Shown here: positions 7,051 through 14,599 of the stretch, one piece after another
Position numbering within the stretch: the first letter of the stretch is position 1
Layout: every line of letters begins with the position of its first letter
Origin: Oribacterium sp. UBA3737
GTDB lineage: Bacteria; Bacillota_A; Clostridia; Lachnospirales; Lachnospiraceae
DNA: 25,134 bases
Assembly (NCBI GenBank): GCA_002371295.1
Contig: DFGZ01000103.1
Location: 1 to 25,134 of the forward strand
Reading direction: 5' to 3'
Position numbers and translations under genes: made by a program
Notes under the pieces: model-generated
Told to the model about the DNA's origin: nothing
Database searches by the model: none
Seen by the model: the letters and a program-made list of their open reading frames with translations, nothing else

Positions 7051-8292
7051 ATGGAGAATAAGCGAAGAGTAGTGATAACAGGTCTTGGTACTGTGAACCC
7101 CACAGGAAACACTGTGGCTGAATCATGGGACAGTATAAAAAGCGGAAAATGCGGGATCGGAGCCATAACACATTTTGACACGGAGAATTTTACAGTAAAA
7201 CTTGCCGGCGAGGTAAAGAATTTTGATCCCTCAGCTCTTATAGACCGCCGCGAACAGAAGCACCTTTCCAGATTCACACAGTTTGCCCTTGTGGCAGCAG
7301 AGGAAGCCATCACACAGAGCGGAATCAAAGAATCCAAGGAATATGATCCGTCAAGAATCGGCGTCATAATATCTTCCGGAATCGGTGCGCTGGATACCAT
7401 TGAATCAGAGCATACAAAGGCAGAGAACCATGGATTTGAGAGAGTCTCTCCGTTTTTTATACCTATGACCATTTCAAATATGGCAGCAGCCAATGTTGCT
7501 ATACGTAACGGATTCAAGGGAATGTGCACCTGCCCGGTCACAGCATGTGCCGGAGGATCAAATGCCATCGGTGATGCATTCCACAGAGTCAGAGACGGAT
7601 ATGAAGATGTAATGGTAGCAGGCGGAACGGAGGCCTGCATATCACCTCTTGGAATCGGAGGATTCAGCAGCATGCGTGCACTTAATCATTCAGAGGATCC
7701 TAGTCGTGCAAGTATACCCTTTGACAGTGAGAGAAGCGGTTTCGTAATGGGCGAAGGCGCCGGTATCCTCGTAATGGAGGAGTATGAGCATGCGGTGCGA
7801 CGTGGAGCAAAGATCATAGCTGAAATCGTAGGCTATGGTGCGAACTGTGATGCATTCCATATCACAAGCCCTAATCCGGAGGGAGAAGGTGGTGCTGACT
7901 GTATGCGTCTTGCCATAAAGGACGCAGGTATCGATCCTGAGAATATTTCATATATCAATGCCCATGGTACTTCAACACATCTTAATGATTCCTGCGAAAC
8001 AAAGGCCATAAAGGCTGTTTTCGGTGAAAAAGCTTACAATATTCCAGTATCCTCCACAAAGTCCATGACAGGACATCTTCTTGGTGCAGCCGGAGGAGTT
8101 GAAGCAGTATTCTGCGTAAAAGCGATAGAGGAAGGCTTTATTCCTGCCACCATCAACTACAGAAGTCCGGATCCGGAGTGCGATCTTGATATAGTACCGA
8201 ACGAGGGAAGAAATGCTGATCTTAAGTATGCACTCAGCAATTCTCTCGGATTCGGCGGACACAACGCTTGCCTTATATTCGCAAAAGCATAA
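7051..8292 (+). CDS. fabF: beta-ketoacyl-ACP synthase II
   Basis: Elongating condensing enzyme: joins acyl-ACP to malonyl-ACP with loss of CO2. The Cys-His-His triad is visible: C166 in VTACAGGSNAIG, H305 in NAHGTSTHLND and H342 in SMTGHLLGAAGGVE; the lysine of SSTKSMTG is present too. Length 413 equals the family norm. The start is clear, with AGGAG at 7041-7045, 5 bases before ATG. The 155-base structured segment upstream separates it from fabG, so its expression may be set separately. FabF often controls chain length and membrane fluidity. FabB is very similar but is not usual in Firmicutes. Confidence 0.96.
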   Translation: MENKRRVVITGLGTVNPTGNTVAESWDSIKSGKCGIGAITHFDTENFTVKLAGEVKNFDPSALIDRREQKHLSRFTQFALVAAEEAITQSGIKESKEYDPSRIGVIISSGIGALDTIESEHTKAENHGFERVSPFFIPMTISNMAAANVAIRNGFKGMCTCPVTACAGGSNAIGDAFHRVRDGYEDVMVAGGTEACISPLGIGGFSSMRALNHSEDPSRASIPFDSERSGFVMGEGAGILVMEEYEHAVRRGAKIIAEIVGYGANCDAFHITSPNPEGEGGADCMRLAIKDAGIDPENISYINAHGTSTHLNDSCETKAIKAVFGEKAYNIPVSSTKSMTGHLLGAAGGVEAVFCVKAIEEGFIPATINYRSPDPECDLDIVPNEGRNADLKYALSNSLGFGGHNACLIFAKA

Positions 8293-8398
8293 GGGAGACA
8301 TTAACAGGAAAGTTTGAAAGCTGAACATCGAACTTGGCTGAAGGAGCAGATACTGGACCGGGTTTAGCTGACCCGTGCCCTACTCATGGAGGTTTAAA
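8293..8398 (+). promoter_or_regulatory. fabF-fabZ gap with hairpins and fabZ ribosome site
   Basis: Two short stems can be drawn: AAGTTTG (8310-8316) with CGAACTT (8329-8335, one G-U), and CGGGT (8359-8363) with ACCCG (8371-8375). GGAGG (8388-8392) lies 6 bases before the fabZ ATG at 8399. In many Firmicute fab clusters accB sits at this point; no trace of a biotin-carrier motif is left here. Confidence 0.4.
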
Positions 8399-8875
8399 AT
8401 GGCAGAAGAAATAAAAGAGCTGGATAATGCTTCTGATGTGAGAACACCGAAGGCATTAAATATAGAAGAAATTAAAAAAATCATTCCTCACAGGTACCCC
8501 TTCCTGCTCATAGATCAGGTGAAGGATTATGAACCGGGGAAATTTGCAGATGCGTTAAAGTGTGTCACTGTCAATGAGCCCTTTTTTCAGGGACATTTTC
8601 CGGAGTATCCTGTAATGCCGGGAGTGCTCATCATAGAAGCATTGGCCCAGACAGGTGCGGTTGCCCTTCTCAGTATGCCTGAAAACAGGGGAAAGATCGC
8701 TCTGTTCGGAGGTATCAGGAATGCACGTTTCAAGCGTCAGGTAAGACCGGGAGATGTGCTTGAATTCCACTGTGAGCTTACAAAAATGCACGGTCCTGTT
8801 GGAATAGGTACGGCTACAGCAACAGTAAACGGGAAGACAGCTGTTGTGGCTGAGCTGACATTTGCGGTCCAGTGA
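8399..8875 (+). CDS. fabZ: 3-hydroxyacyl-ACP dehydratase
   Basis: Hot-dog-fold dehydratase that converts 3-hydroxyacyl-ACP to trans-2-enoyl-ACP. The family signature [11 protein letters not shown] holds the catalytic histidine, and [20 protein letters not shown] the catalytic glutamate. The ATG at 8399 is chosen because GGAGG lies 6 bases before it; a longer GTG-start frame from 8375 has no ribosome site and would start in a hairpin arm. That gives 158 residues, including about 20 acidic residues ahead of the conserved [11 protein letters not shown], against ~140-150 normally. It is the last enzyme gene of the operon; a terminator follows about 100 bases later. No FabN-type isomerase features can be judged by eye, so how unsaturated chains are made is open. 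Confidence 0.95.
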   Translation: MAEEIKELDNASDVRTPKALNIEEIKKIIPHRYPFLLIDQVKDYEPGKFADALKCVTVNEPFFQGHFPEYPVMPGVLIIEALAQTGAVALLSMPENRGKIALFGGIRNARFKRQVRPGDVLEFHCELTKMHGPVGIGTATATVNGKTAVVAELTFAVQ

Positions 8876-8972
8876 CAAGATAGTATCGTCACGGCTGTAG
8901 GGTTTTTAACAGACTGTGGCAGCGTGTTTTAACAGGATCAGAAGATCATCAGAGGATAGAATGATATATTAT

Positions 8973-9008
8973 GGCTACCGATTATATTAATAATCGATAG
9001 CCCTTTTT
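8973..9008 (+). terminator. terminator of the fatty acid operon
   Basis: GGCTA-C-CGATTAT (8973-8985) pairs with ATAATCG-A-TAGCC (8990-9002), with one C/A mismatch, followed by CTTTTT. It separates fabZ from the regulator gene. Confidence 0.8.
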
Positions 9009-9026
9009 GCTATAATCTATTTACGC

Positions 9027-9056
9027 TTGTTTATACTATTCTTAAAAGGTATAGTA
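9027..9056 (+). promoter_or_regulatory. possible regulator promoter with inverted repeat
   Basis: TTGTTT (9027-9032) and TATAGT (9050-9055) are 17 bases apart. An inverted repeat, TACTAT (9034-9039) and ATAGTA (9051-9056), overlaps the -10 box and could allow self-repression. A second -10-like TATAAT stands at 9011-9016 but lacks a -35 partner. Confidence 0.4.
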
Positions 9057-9123
9057 GATATTGTCGGTAATTTATTATTCTGACGGATACAGAGTAAGTT
9101 TTTTGAATTAAGGAAAATCAGTT

Positions 9124-9588
9124 ATGTTAAGTAATACTTTTGAGGAATTATACAATAGATTCAGAGTTCATTTTTATATGCAGGTCTTTTCAAAGGAAAA
9201 CTCCGGTGATGATACATTGACATCTGTAGAGGCTTTCAGTCTTGAGTGTATAAAGTCCCTGGGTGAGCCTACAGTAGCCGAGTTTGCAAAGATGATGGGG
9301 ATTTCTGCTCCCAATGCTGCCTATAAGGTCAATGCTCTCATTCAGAAGGGATATATAGAAAAGGTTCAGTCGGAGACAGACCATAGAGAGTATTTTTTGC
9401 GGGCTACGGATAAGCTGAAGGATTATTATAAAAACAGCTATGAGTTCCTGCAGAAGATAGTTGAGAGATGTGAGGAGCGTTTCTCAAAGGAAGATATCGA
9501 GAGACTCGATTATATGATAGCCACAATTACGGATGAAATGATACCTGAACTTGACCCTAAGCATTTTAAAAAGAGTGACAGAAGGTAG
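9124..9588 (+). CDS. MarR-family regulator, FabT-like
   Basis: Winged-helix DNA-binding protein of 154 residues. Helices at the N-terminus (LSNTFEELYNRFRVHFYMQVF) lead into the wHTH: PTVAEFAKMMGISAPNAAYKVNALIQKGYIEK (about residues 53-84) with the wing QSETDHREYFLRAT, then a long C-terminal dimerisation helix. It resembles the MarR proteins adjoining Firmicute fatty acid clusters, of which FabT (acyl-ACP-dependent repressor of fab genes) is the studied example. Here it lies downstream of the operon, not at its head, and has a separate terminator and probably its own promoter. Target sites are likely the inverted repeats at 533-566 and 582-597, and perhaps 9034-9056. That it controls the fab genes is inference from position and family. 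Confidence 0.75.
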   Translation: MLSNTFEELYNRFRVHFYMQVFSKENSGDDTLTSVEAFSLECIKSLGEPTVAEFAKMMGISAPNAAYKVNALIQKGYIEKVQSETDHREYFLRATDKLKDYYKNSYEFLQKIVERCEERFSKEDIERLDYMIATITDEMIPELDPKHFKKSDRR

Positions 9589-9630
9589 TGTCAATCCGTA
9601 TCGGAAGGGCTTAAATATCATTATGGAATT

Positions 9631-9703
9631 AACGTTTGGATATGTTGTATCCGGAAATCAGCTAAGCCTGATTTTTTAGATCAACCTATCCGGACGTTTT
9701 TTT
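9631..9703 (+). terminator. double terminator after the regulator gene
   Basis: An inner hairpin, AAATCAG (9655-9661) with CTGATTT (9668-9674), runs into six T. An outer 12-bp stem with two G-U pairs, AACGTTTGGATA (9631-9642) with TATCCGGACGTT (9687-9698), ends in seven T. TATCC and TCCGGA both occur twice, so other pairings are possible. Confidence 0.75.
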
Positions 9704-9756
9704 GTTTAGTGAAATAGTGACAAAAATGAAATCTAATTTAGTATTTATTTTACTAA

Positions 9757-9785
9757 TTGACATCTGCAACTAAACAGAATATATT
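9757..9785 (+). promoter_or_regulatory. uxaBA promoter
   Basis: A consensus TTGACA (9757-9762) and TATATT (9780-9785) are 17 bases apart. The start would fall near 9791, inside the cre palindrome. Confidence 0.75.
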
Positions 9786-9788
9786 AAA

Positions 9789-9802
9789 TGTAAGCGCTTA
9801 CA
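9789..9802. promoter_or_regulatory. cre-type operator at the uxaBA start site
   Basis: TGTAAGCGCTTACA is a perfect 14-base palindrome that fits the consensus for CcpA and related LacI-family regulators. Because it covers +1, binding should block initiation. It could serve CcpA (catabolite repression) or a local hexuronate-responsive LacI repressor; the sequence alone cannot separate these. Confidence 0.8.
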
Positions 9803-9878
9803 AGGATGCACAGTGAGCGTGCGATGATGTGAGCATTAAATGAAAATGAAGTTTATTCGCTTGAAAGGGGATAATTCA

Positions 9879-11372
9879 ATGGAAAAGTTAAACTATCAGG
9901 TACTTGAGAAGTCTGGTTATAAGGGGTATATCCTTAAAGATGCTCCTGTAAAGGTAATGCAGTTCGGTGAGGGAAATTTCCTCAGAGCATTTGTTAATTA
10001 CTGGTTCGATATGTCAAATGAGAAGGCAGGATGGAACGGAAAGGCTACTCTGGTACAGCCTATTGCTTCGGGACTTACTGAGCTTATCAACGAGCAGGAG
10101 GGTCTTTATACACTTTACCTTCGTGGCTCCGAGAATGGTCAGAAGGTAAATAATAAGCGAGTTATCTCTTCGGTTAAGAATGCTATAAATCCTTATACAA
10201 AGGAAGGTTTTGCAGCTATGATCGAGCTCGCAAAGTCAGACGATCTTGAATATATCGTGTCAAATACAACTGAGGCAGGCATCGTTTATGATCCTGAGAC
10301 AAAGTTCGATCAGGAGCCACCTGTTTCTTTCCCGGGAAAGATGACTAAGGTACTTTATGAGAGATTTAAGGCAGGAAAAGCCGGCGTTGTAGTTCTTTCC
10401 TGCGAGCTTATAGACAATAACGGACTGGAGCTCAAGAAGATCGTTAACCGTCATATCGATGAGTGGAATCTTGGGGAGGACTTTAAGAAGTGGGTAAACG
10501 ATGAGGTACTTTTCTGTTCTACACTTGTTGATAGAATCGTTCCCGGCCGTATCCGTGATCCGAAGGAAGTAGAGGAGCTGGATAAGGAGAATGGATACAC
10601 AGATCCTCTTACAGATGTAGGTGAGGTATTTGGTGTATGGTATATCGAGGGACCTAAGGAGCTTGAGGACAAGCTTCCTTTCAAAAAGGCAGGGGTAAAT
10701 GTTCATGTTGTTCCTGAGGTTGCTCCTTATAAGAAGAGAAAGGTACGTATCCTTAACGGTGCACACACAGGTTTTGTTCTCGGCGCTTATCTTGCAGGCT
10801 TTGACATCGTTCGTGACTGCATGCATGATGATGTGGTTAAGAATTATATGAACAAGATGCTTAATGATGAGATCATTCCTATTCTTCCACTGGATAAGGA
10901 GGATTGTGAGAAGTTTGCATCAGCCGTTGAGGATCGTTTCAACAATCCATTTGTTGATCACCAGCTTATGAGCATTTCTCTTAACTCCACTTCAAAGTGG
11001 AAGGCAAGAAATATGCCTTCACTTCTTGAGTATGCTGAGAAGTTCGGAAAGCTTCCACAGGTTCTTTCCATGAGCTTTGCTGCATATATCGCATTCTATA
11101 GCAATGATGTACAGCGCCGTGAAGAGGACGGACTTATCTGCAGACGTGCAGCAGGCAATGAATATAAGATTCAGGATGATAAGGAAGTTCTGGACTTCTA
11201 TGAGGCTCATAAGGATGACGATGTGAAGACTCTTGTTCATGCTGTAATGACAAATGAAGAATTCTGGGGACAGGATCTTACAAAGATTCTTGATTTTGAA
11301 GAAGTAACAGTAAAGAACCTTACTCTTATCAGAGAGCAGGGAGCCAAGGCTGCATACGCATCAGTACTTTAA
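9879..11372 (+). CDS. uxaB: tagaturonate reductase (altronate oxidoreductase)
   Basis: NADH-dependent reduction of D-tagaturonate to D-altronate, second step of galacturonate use after UxaC. Mannitol-dehydrogenase-type polyol dehydrogenase: N-terminal Rossmann region with VMQFGEGNFLRAF, and the C-terminal domain signature KVRILNGAHTGFVLGAYLAG holding the conserved Lys, Asn and His. The start at 9879 is preferred because AAAGGGG ends 8 bases before it; an in-frame ATG at 9840 has no ribosome site. The 497 residues compare with 483 in E. coli UxaB. It heads a two-gene operon with uxaA under the cre-controlled promoter, consistent with pectin use. UxuB and mannitol dehydrogenase are relatives; the GEGNFLRAF form and the uxaA neighbour favour UxaB. 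Confidence 0.92.
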   Translation: MEKLNYQVLEKSGYKGYILKDAPVKVMQFGEGNFLRAFVNYWFDMSNEKAGWNGKATLVQPIASGLTELINEQEGLYTLYLRGSENGQKVNNKRVISSVKNAINPYTKEGFAAMIELAKSDDLEYIVSNTTEAGIVYDPETKFDQEPPVSFPGKMTKVLYERFKAGKAGVVVLSCELIDNNGLELKKIVNRHIDEWNLGEDFKKWVNDEVLFCSTLVDRIVPGRIRDPKEVEELDKENGYTDPLTDVGEVFGVWYIEGPKELEDKLPFKKAGVNVHVVPEVAPYKKRKVRILNGAHTGFVLGAYLAGFDIVRDCMHDDVVKNYMNKMLNDEIIPILPLDKEDCEKFASAVEDRFNNPFVDHQLMSISLNSTSKWKARNMPSLLEYAEKFGKLPQVLSMSFAAYIAFYSNDVQRREEDGLICRRAAGNEYKIQDDKEVLDFYEAHKDDDVKTLVHAVMTNEEFWGQDLTKILDFEEVTVKNLTLIREQGAKAAYASVL

Positions 11373-11402
11373 TGAAAGGAAACCTTCTTAGGGAAAAGAA
11401 AT

Positions 11403-12893
11403 ATGGCCAGAGCACAGGTAGTACATATCAATCCGGAGGACAATGTAGTCGTTGCCATCGCACCTATTGCGAAGGGAGACGATATAAAGGTCGACGATAT
11501 TGATATCACAGCAATTGAAGATATTCCCCAGGGACATAAGATAGCGGTAAAGCCTATATCCAAAGGGGAGCAGGTCATAAAATACGGTGTGTCCATAGGA
11601 CACACCACCGAGGATGTAAAAACAGGACAGTGGGTACATACACATGACATGAAGACAAATTTAAGCGGTGAAGTAGTATATACCTACAATCCTGCCGTTC
11701 CTGAAAAGGCAGAAATGCCGGTGGAGACATTTGAAGGATACGTAAGACCTGATGGAAAAGTCGGCACACGTAATGAAATCTGGATAATTCCCACAGTGGG
11801 CTGCGTCAATGATGTAGCGAAGCATCTGGTGGAAATGAATCAGGATATTGTGAAGGGTTCCATAGAAGGACTATACACATACACTCATCCATTCGGATGC
11901 TCACAGACCGGCGGAGATCATGCACAGACCCGTAAGATACTGGCTGATCTGGTACGTCATCCAAATGCAGGTGCCGTACTGGTTCTGTCTTTGGGCTGTG
12001 AGAACCTTACTCATGAGCAGTTTGTTCAGGAGCTTGGTGAGTATGATCCGGACAGAGTGAAATTCCTTACATGTCAGGATGTGGAGGATGAATTTGAAGC
12101 GGGTTCTGAGCTCTTACACCAGCTTGCCGGTTATGCATCAAAGTTTAAGAGAGAAACAGTCGGAATTGACAAGCTTGTGCTTGGAATGAAGTGCGGCGGT
12201 TCAGACGGACTTTCAGGAATAACAGCCAATCCGACGGTGGGCAGGGTTTCTGATATGGTAGTTGCTCAGGGAGGAACAACCATACTTACCGAGGTTCCAG
12301 AGATGTTCGGCGCTGAAAGCATGCTTATGGACAGATGCATTAATGAAGAGATATTTAACAAGGCTTCAAATATGCTCAACGGTTTCAAGGACTATTTCAT
12401 CAGTCACAATGAGGTGGTTTACGATAATCCTTCTCCCGGAAATAAGCAGGGTGGTATAACAACACTGGAGGATAAGTCCTGCGGATGTGTACAGAAGGGC
12501 GGAAAGGCCGCAATTTCAGATGTACTTGCCTATGGCGAAGAAGTTCATACAAAGGGACTTAACCTTTTATACGGACCGGGAAATGACCTTGTATCAAGTA
12601 CGAATCTTACTGCTGCGGGATGTACTGTGATTCTTTTTACAACAGGTAGAGGTACACCTTTTGGATCTCCTGCTCCTGTTGCAAAGATTGCTACCAATGA
12701 TAAATTGGCCGAGAAGAAAAAGAACTGGATCGACTTTAATGCCGGACCTGTAGCATCCCGTGGAGAATCTATAGATGATGCCGGAAGACGTCTCTTTGAT
12801 TTTGTAAAGGAAATTGCTTCGGGAAAACAGACTCAGGCTGAAAAGCACGGCTTCAGGGAAATCTCAATATTTAAGGATGGCGTAGTTTTATAA
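11403..12893 (+). CDS. uxaA: altronate dehydratase
   Basis: Iron-dependent dehydration of D-altronate to 2-keto-3-deoxy-D-gluconate, third step of galacturonate catabolism. Residues 1 to ~95 form the small SAF domain (VVHINPEDNVVVAI ... PQGHKIAVKPI); the long C-terminal domain starts at about 112 with YVRPDGKVGTRN and carries C134 (PTVGCVND), C166 (PFGCSQTGGDHAQ), LSLGCENLT, MKCGGSDGLSGITANP and FTTGRGTPFGSPAPV. At 496 residues it is the full-length fused form; some bacteria encode the two domains separately. It follows uxaB by 30 bases, with AGGG about 9 bases before the ATG. Galactarate dehydratase GarD is a relative, but the uxaB neighbour decides. No uxaC, kdgK or transporter is in the window. 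Confidence 0.93.
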   Translation: MARAQVVHINPEDNVVVAIAPIAKGDDIKVDDIDITAIEDIPQGHKIAVKPISKGEQVIKYGVSIGHTTEDVKTGQWVHTHDMKTNLSGEVVYTYNPAVPEKAEMPVETFEGYVRPDGKVGTRNEIWIIPTVGCVNDVAKHLVEMNQDIVKGSIEGLYTYTHPFGCSQTGGDHAQTRKILADLVRHPNAGAVLVLSLGCENLTHEQFVQELGEYDPDRVKFLTCQDVEDEFEAGSELLHQLAGYASKFKRETVGIDKLVLGMKCGGSDGLSGITANPTVGRVSDMVVAQGGTTILTEVPEMFGAESMLMDRCINEEIFNKASNMLNGFKDYFISHNEVVYDNPSPGNKQGGITTLEDKSCGCVQKGGKAAISDVLAYGEEVHTKGLNLLYGPGNDLVSSTNLTAAGCTVILFTTGRGTPFGSPAPVAKIATNDKLAEKKKNWIDFNAGPVASRGESIDDAGRRLFDFVKEIASGKQTQAEKHGFREISIFKDGVVL

Positions 12894-12967
12894 AGAAGAC
12901 TGACTGATCACAAGGCACGGAAGCGCTATGCATAATGCTTTAAATATGATGTAGTTTTAAATAAAGT

Positions 12968-13005
12968 AAAGACCTGAATCGTATAAAACGGTTCAGGTCT
13001 TTTTT
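12968..13005 (+). terminator. uxaBA terminator
   Basis: AAAGACCTGAATCG (12968-12981) pairs with CGGTTCAGGTCTTT (12989-13002), one G-U pair, loop TATAAAA, followed by a T run. Confidence 0.88.
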
Positions 13006-13045
13006 AAAAGAGAAAAAGGCTGCCTCCCGAAATAAATCGGGAGGC
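13006..13045 (-). terminator. possible terminator of the - strand HPr-like gene
   Basis: A perfect 9-bp stem, GCCTCCCGA (13022-13030) and TCGGGAGGC (13037-13045), loop AATAAA. Read on the - strand it is followed after four bases by TTTTTCTCTTTT; on the + strand no T run follows, so it most likely serves the - strand gene. Confidence 0.6.
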
Positions 13046-13110
13046 GGTTATAGAAGAAAAATCAAGTCATGACAGAATGCATAACTTAAAAATGAGAATT
13101 AAAATGATAG

Positions 13111-13308
13111 TTAAATTGAAAAAATGATTGTCTTATCACACTTAATTTCAACCACCTGATTCGGATCCATGGAACCGTTTGTAATCATACCAAGAAATGA
13201 ATTGACAGATGTATTTGTCATTTCGATGTCATAATGTGAATTAAAACGGTAAACACTGATCTGGTGATCTCCGCTAAGCTGTGACAGAACCTTACGAATT
13301 CTATCCAT
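13111..13308 (-). CDS. small HPr-like protein without the active histidine
   Basis: 65-residue protein. AAGGAGG lies about 8 bases before its ATG on the - strand, a promoter is seen at 13425-13453 and a terminator follows, so it looks real. The segment YDIEMTNTSVNSFLGMITNGSMDPNQVVEI parallels the HPr fold, where a strand is followed by the SAKSLFKLQ-type helix after the regulatory serine position and then a strand; here the position reads SVNSFLGMI. The N-terminal GLHTRPA segment with the phosphorylated histidine is missing and the protein is shorter than HPr (~85). It therefore cannot be a normal phosphocarrier. A second HPr-like protein lies at 14600-14830. The function is unknown, and the fold assignment is from residue pattern only. 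Confidence 0.6.
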   Translation of the reverse strand: MDRIRKVLSQLSGDHQISVYRFNSHYDIEMTNTSVNSFLGMITNGSMDPNQVVEIKCDKTIIFSI

Positions 13309-13424
13309 CGCTATCCCCTCCTTATAATGTGATCAAAGAGCAGAATAAATGCCAAAAACAAGTTGATGATCGATCAGATACATAATCAACCGGCAAAATC
13401 AAAATACTCTATAAACAAGAAATG

Positions 13425-13453
13425 ATTATAGCACATTTTAATTAAGAAGTCAC
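13425..13453 (-). promoter_or_regulatory. promoter of the - strand HPr-like gene
   Basis: On the - strand GTGACT (13453-13448) and TATAAT (13430-13425) are 17 bases apart; the start would be near 13418, leaving a leader of about 110 bases. Confidence 0.5.
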
Positions 13454-13556
13454 ATGAAAATCAAAATAATAATACACTATGCACAAATAATACGAAATAT
13501 AATTTTGGGGCAATCGGAAAAACACATATATAATATATGCATATGTCCTGATAATT

Positions 13557-13565
13557 TGCTATATT
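13557..13565 (+). promoter_or_regulatory. extended -10 before the membrane protein gene
   Basis: TGCTATATT fits the extended -10 pattern TGnTATAAT with one change. No convincing -35 stands 17 bases upstream. TATAAT at 13529-13534 is an alternative. Confidence 0.35.
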
Positions 13566-13612
13566 TTTTAGGAACTGTGCAGCAATAACGTGAGAAGGAG
13601 ACATAGGAAATA

Positions 13613-14110
13613 ATGCTGAATGAAAAGAAAATAAAAGAATATAATGAAATGACCGGGAAGGCAGAAAAGACCGGTATCGATGATGGTGAATCTTTAATGG
13701 AGAACTACATCAAAAATGCGAGAAAATTTACGATGATTGGTGCAGCCGGAGTTATGGTGGGGATATTATGTATTCTGGCTATAAGGGAGCAGAACAACCC
13801 CTTTATGGTGATAGCAGCCATAGTTATGTTCGGAGGTGCCTTGATCGCGGTAACAGGTATTTCTTCCTTAAGAGCTGAGGGAATGCTCAGGACCTTTACT
13901 CAGATAGCTTCGATGCAGCCCACAACTGCTGCAATGAGGGATCTTGAAAAGGCTATCTCACGCTGCGGTATGACTGGCGTGCGCAAGCAGCTTAAGTTCC
14001 AGATAGAGGCAGCAGTCTCTAAATATGAAAAGCTTGAGGGTGCGGATCTTGAGCTTGCTGAGAAGGTCAGAAGATCAGGACAGAATCTGCATGTGAAAAG
14101 AATAATATAA
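13613..14110 (+). CDS. small membrane protein with two helices, unknown function
   Basis: 165 residues, not recognised. A charged N-terminal stretch of about 37 residues is followed by two hydrophobic segments, about residues 39-58 (MIGAAGVMVGILCILAI) and 64-84 (FMVIAAIVMFGGALIAVTGI), joined by a short REQNN turn. That suggests a helical hairpin with both ends in the cytoplasm. The remaining ~80 residues are helical and charged (LEKAISRCGMTGVRKQLKF ... KYEKLEGADLELAEKVRRSG), possibly a coiled coil. AAGGAG at 13595-13600 and AGGAAA closer to the ATG precede it. It lies between two HPr-like genes, but no link beyond position can be shown. No enzymatic motif is seen. Confidence 0.75.
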   Translation: MLNEKKIKEYNEMTGKAEKTGIDDGESLMENYIKNARKFTMIGAAGVMVGILCILAIREQNNPFMVIAAIVMFGGALIAVTGISSLRAEGMLRTFTQIASMQPTTAAMRDLEKAISRCGMTGVRKQLKFQIEAAVSKYEKLEGADLELAEKVRRSGQNLHVKRII

Positions 14111-14599
14111 AATTGTCATTTTGGACATAAAATCAGGTTAGATGAAAGTTTGAACATAAATAAAATCAATGAATATCATAAGAAGACTTTATCGGAAAAC
14201 CGGAGATGTGTAGCCGATAAGATAAGAAATCGAATAATCAACAAAATCGGCTAAAATGTCTATTATTTAAAAATTATAATCTTTTGCCGGTTATAGAAAC
14301 ATTACTGTATAAATATCACAAAAAATATTAAGGTTTGCATAATGCCATTGATATTTAATTCTTATGGTGGTAGTATCCTTGCGGTTGTAAAATACTGCGG
14401 TTATTTGATGGTTTTAAGAGCCGGATCCTTGATCAAAAGATTCTTAATACCCGGTGAATATTAAAAAACTGAAAAATATTTGGATAACTGTGGAATTATT
14501 TAAACCATGGTGATATAGTGCAAAACATCAAATGAGTTTAAGTGTAGAGGATATAAGTAGTTCACCCCGTTTATTATAATTTTCAGGAGGAATGATACG
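14111..14599 (+). other. long leader/intergenic region with alternative hairpins
   Basis: Nearly 490 bases without a clear gene. TAGCCGAT (14211-14218) pairs perfectly with ATCGGCTA (14246-14253), while the overlapping CCGATAA (14214-14220) pairs perfectly with upstream TTATCGG (14189-14195). The two stems exclude each other. Farther on there is a promoter-like TTGCCG (14284-14289) / TATAAA (14308-14313), spacing 18, and a 40-codon frame at 14342. TATAAT at 14575-14580 is too close to the next gene to be its promoter. No known riboswitch is recognised. Confidence 0.45.
14342..14464 (+). CDS. possible 40-residue hydrophobic peptide
   Basis: A 40-codon frame with ATG preceded by AAGG about 8 bases away. 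The product begins MPLIFNSYGGSILAVVKYCG and continues hydrophobic, with a basic LIKRF near the end. It could be a small membrane peptide or a chance frame; there is no independent support. Confidence 0.2.
   Translation: MPLIFNSYGGSILAVVKYCGYLMVLRAGSLIKRFLIPGEY

Larger units (their letters stand above)
13309..13612. other. divergent intergenic region
   Basis: About 300 A/T-rich bases between the - strand HPr-like gene and the + strand membrane protein gene. It holds the - strand promoter at 13425-13453, + strand -10 candidates at 13529-13534 (TATAAT) and 13557-13565 (TGCTATATT), and no further gene that I can support. Confidence 0.5.

Noticed and set aside
7029..7673. 214-codon open frame on the - strand across fabF
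   Set aside because: Shadow of fabF with no recognisable motif.
8375..8398. Longer fabZ start (GTG at 8375)
   Set aside because: It starts in a hairpin arm without a ribosome site; ATG at 8399 follows GGAGG by 6 bases.
8293..8398. Remnant of accB between fabF and fabZ
   Set aside because: No biotin-attachment motif (EAMKM-like) or open frame is found in any frame.
9840..9878. Longer uxaB start (ATG at 9840)
   Set aside because: No ribosome site, and the added residues do not resemble the family; AAAGGGG supports 9879.
10260..10826. 188-codon open frame on the - strand across uxaB
   Set aside because: Antisense of a well-supported enzyme gene, with no family resemblance.
14575..14580. TATAAT as promoter of the 14600 gene
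   Set aside because: Transcription would start at or inside the ribosome site at 14585-14590.
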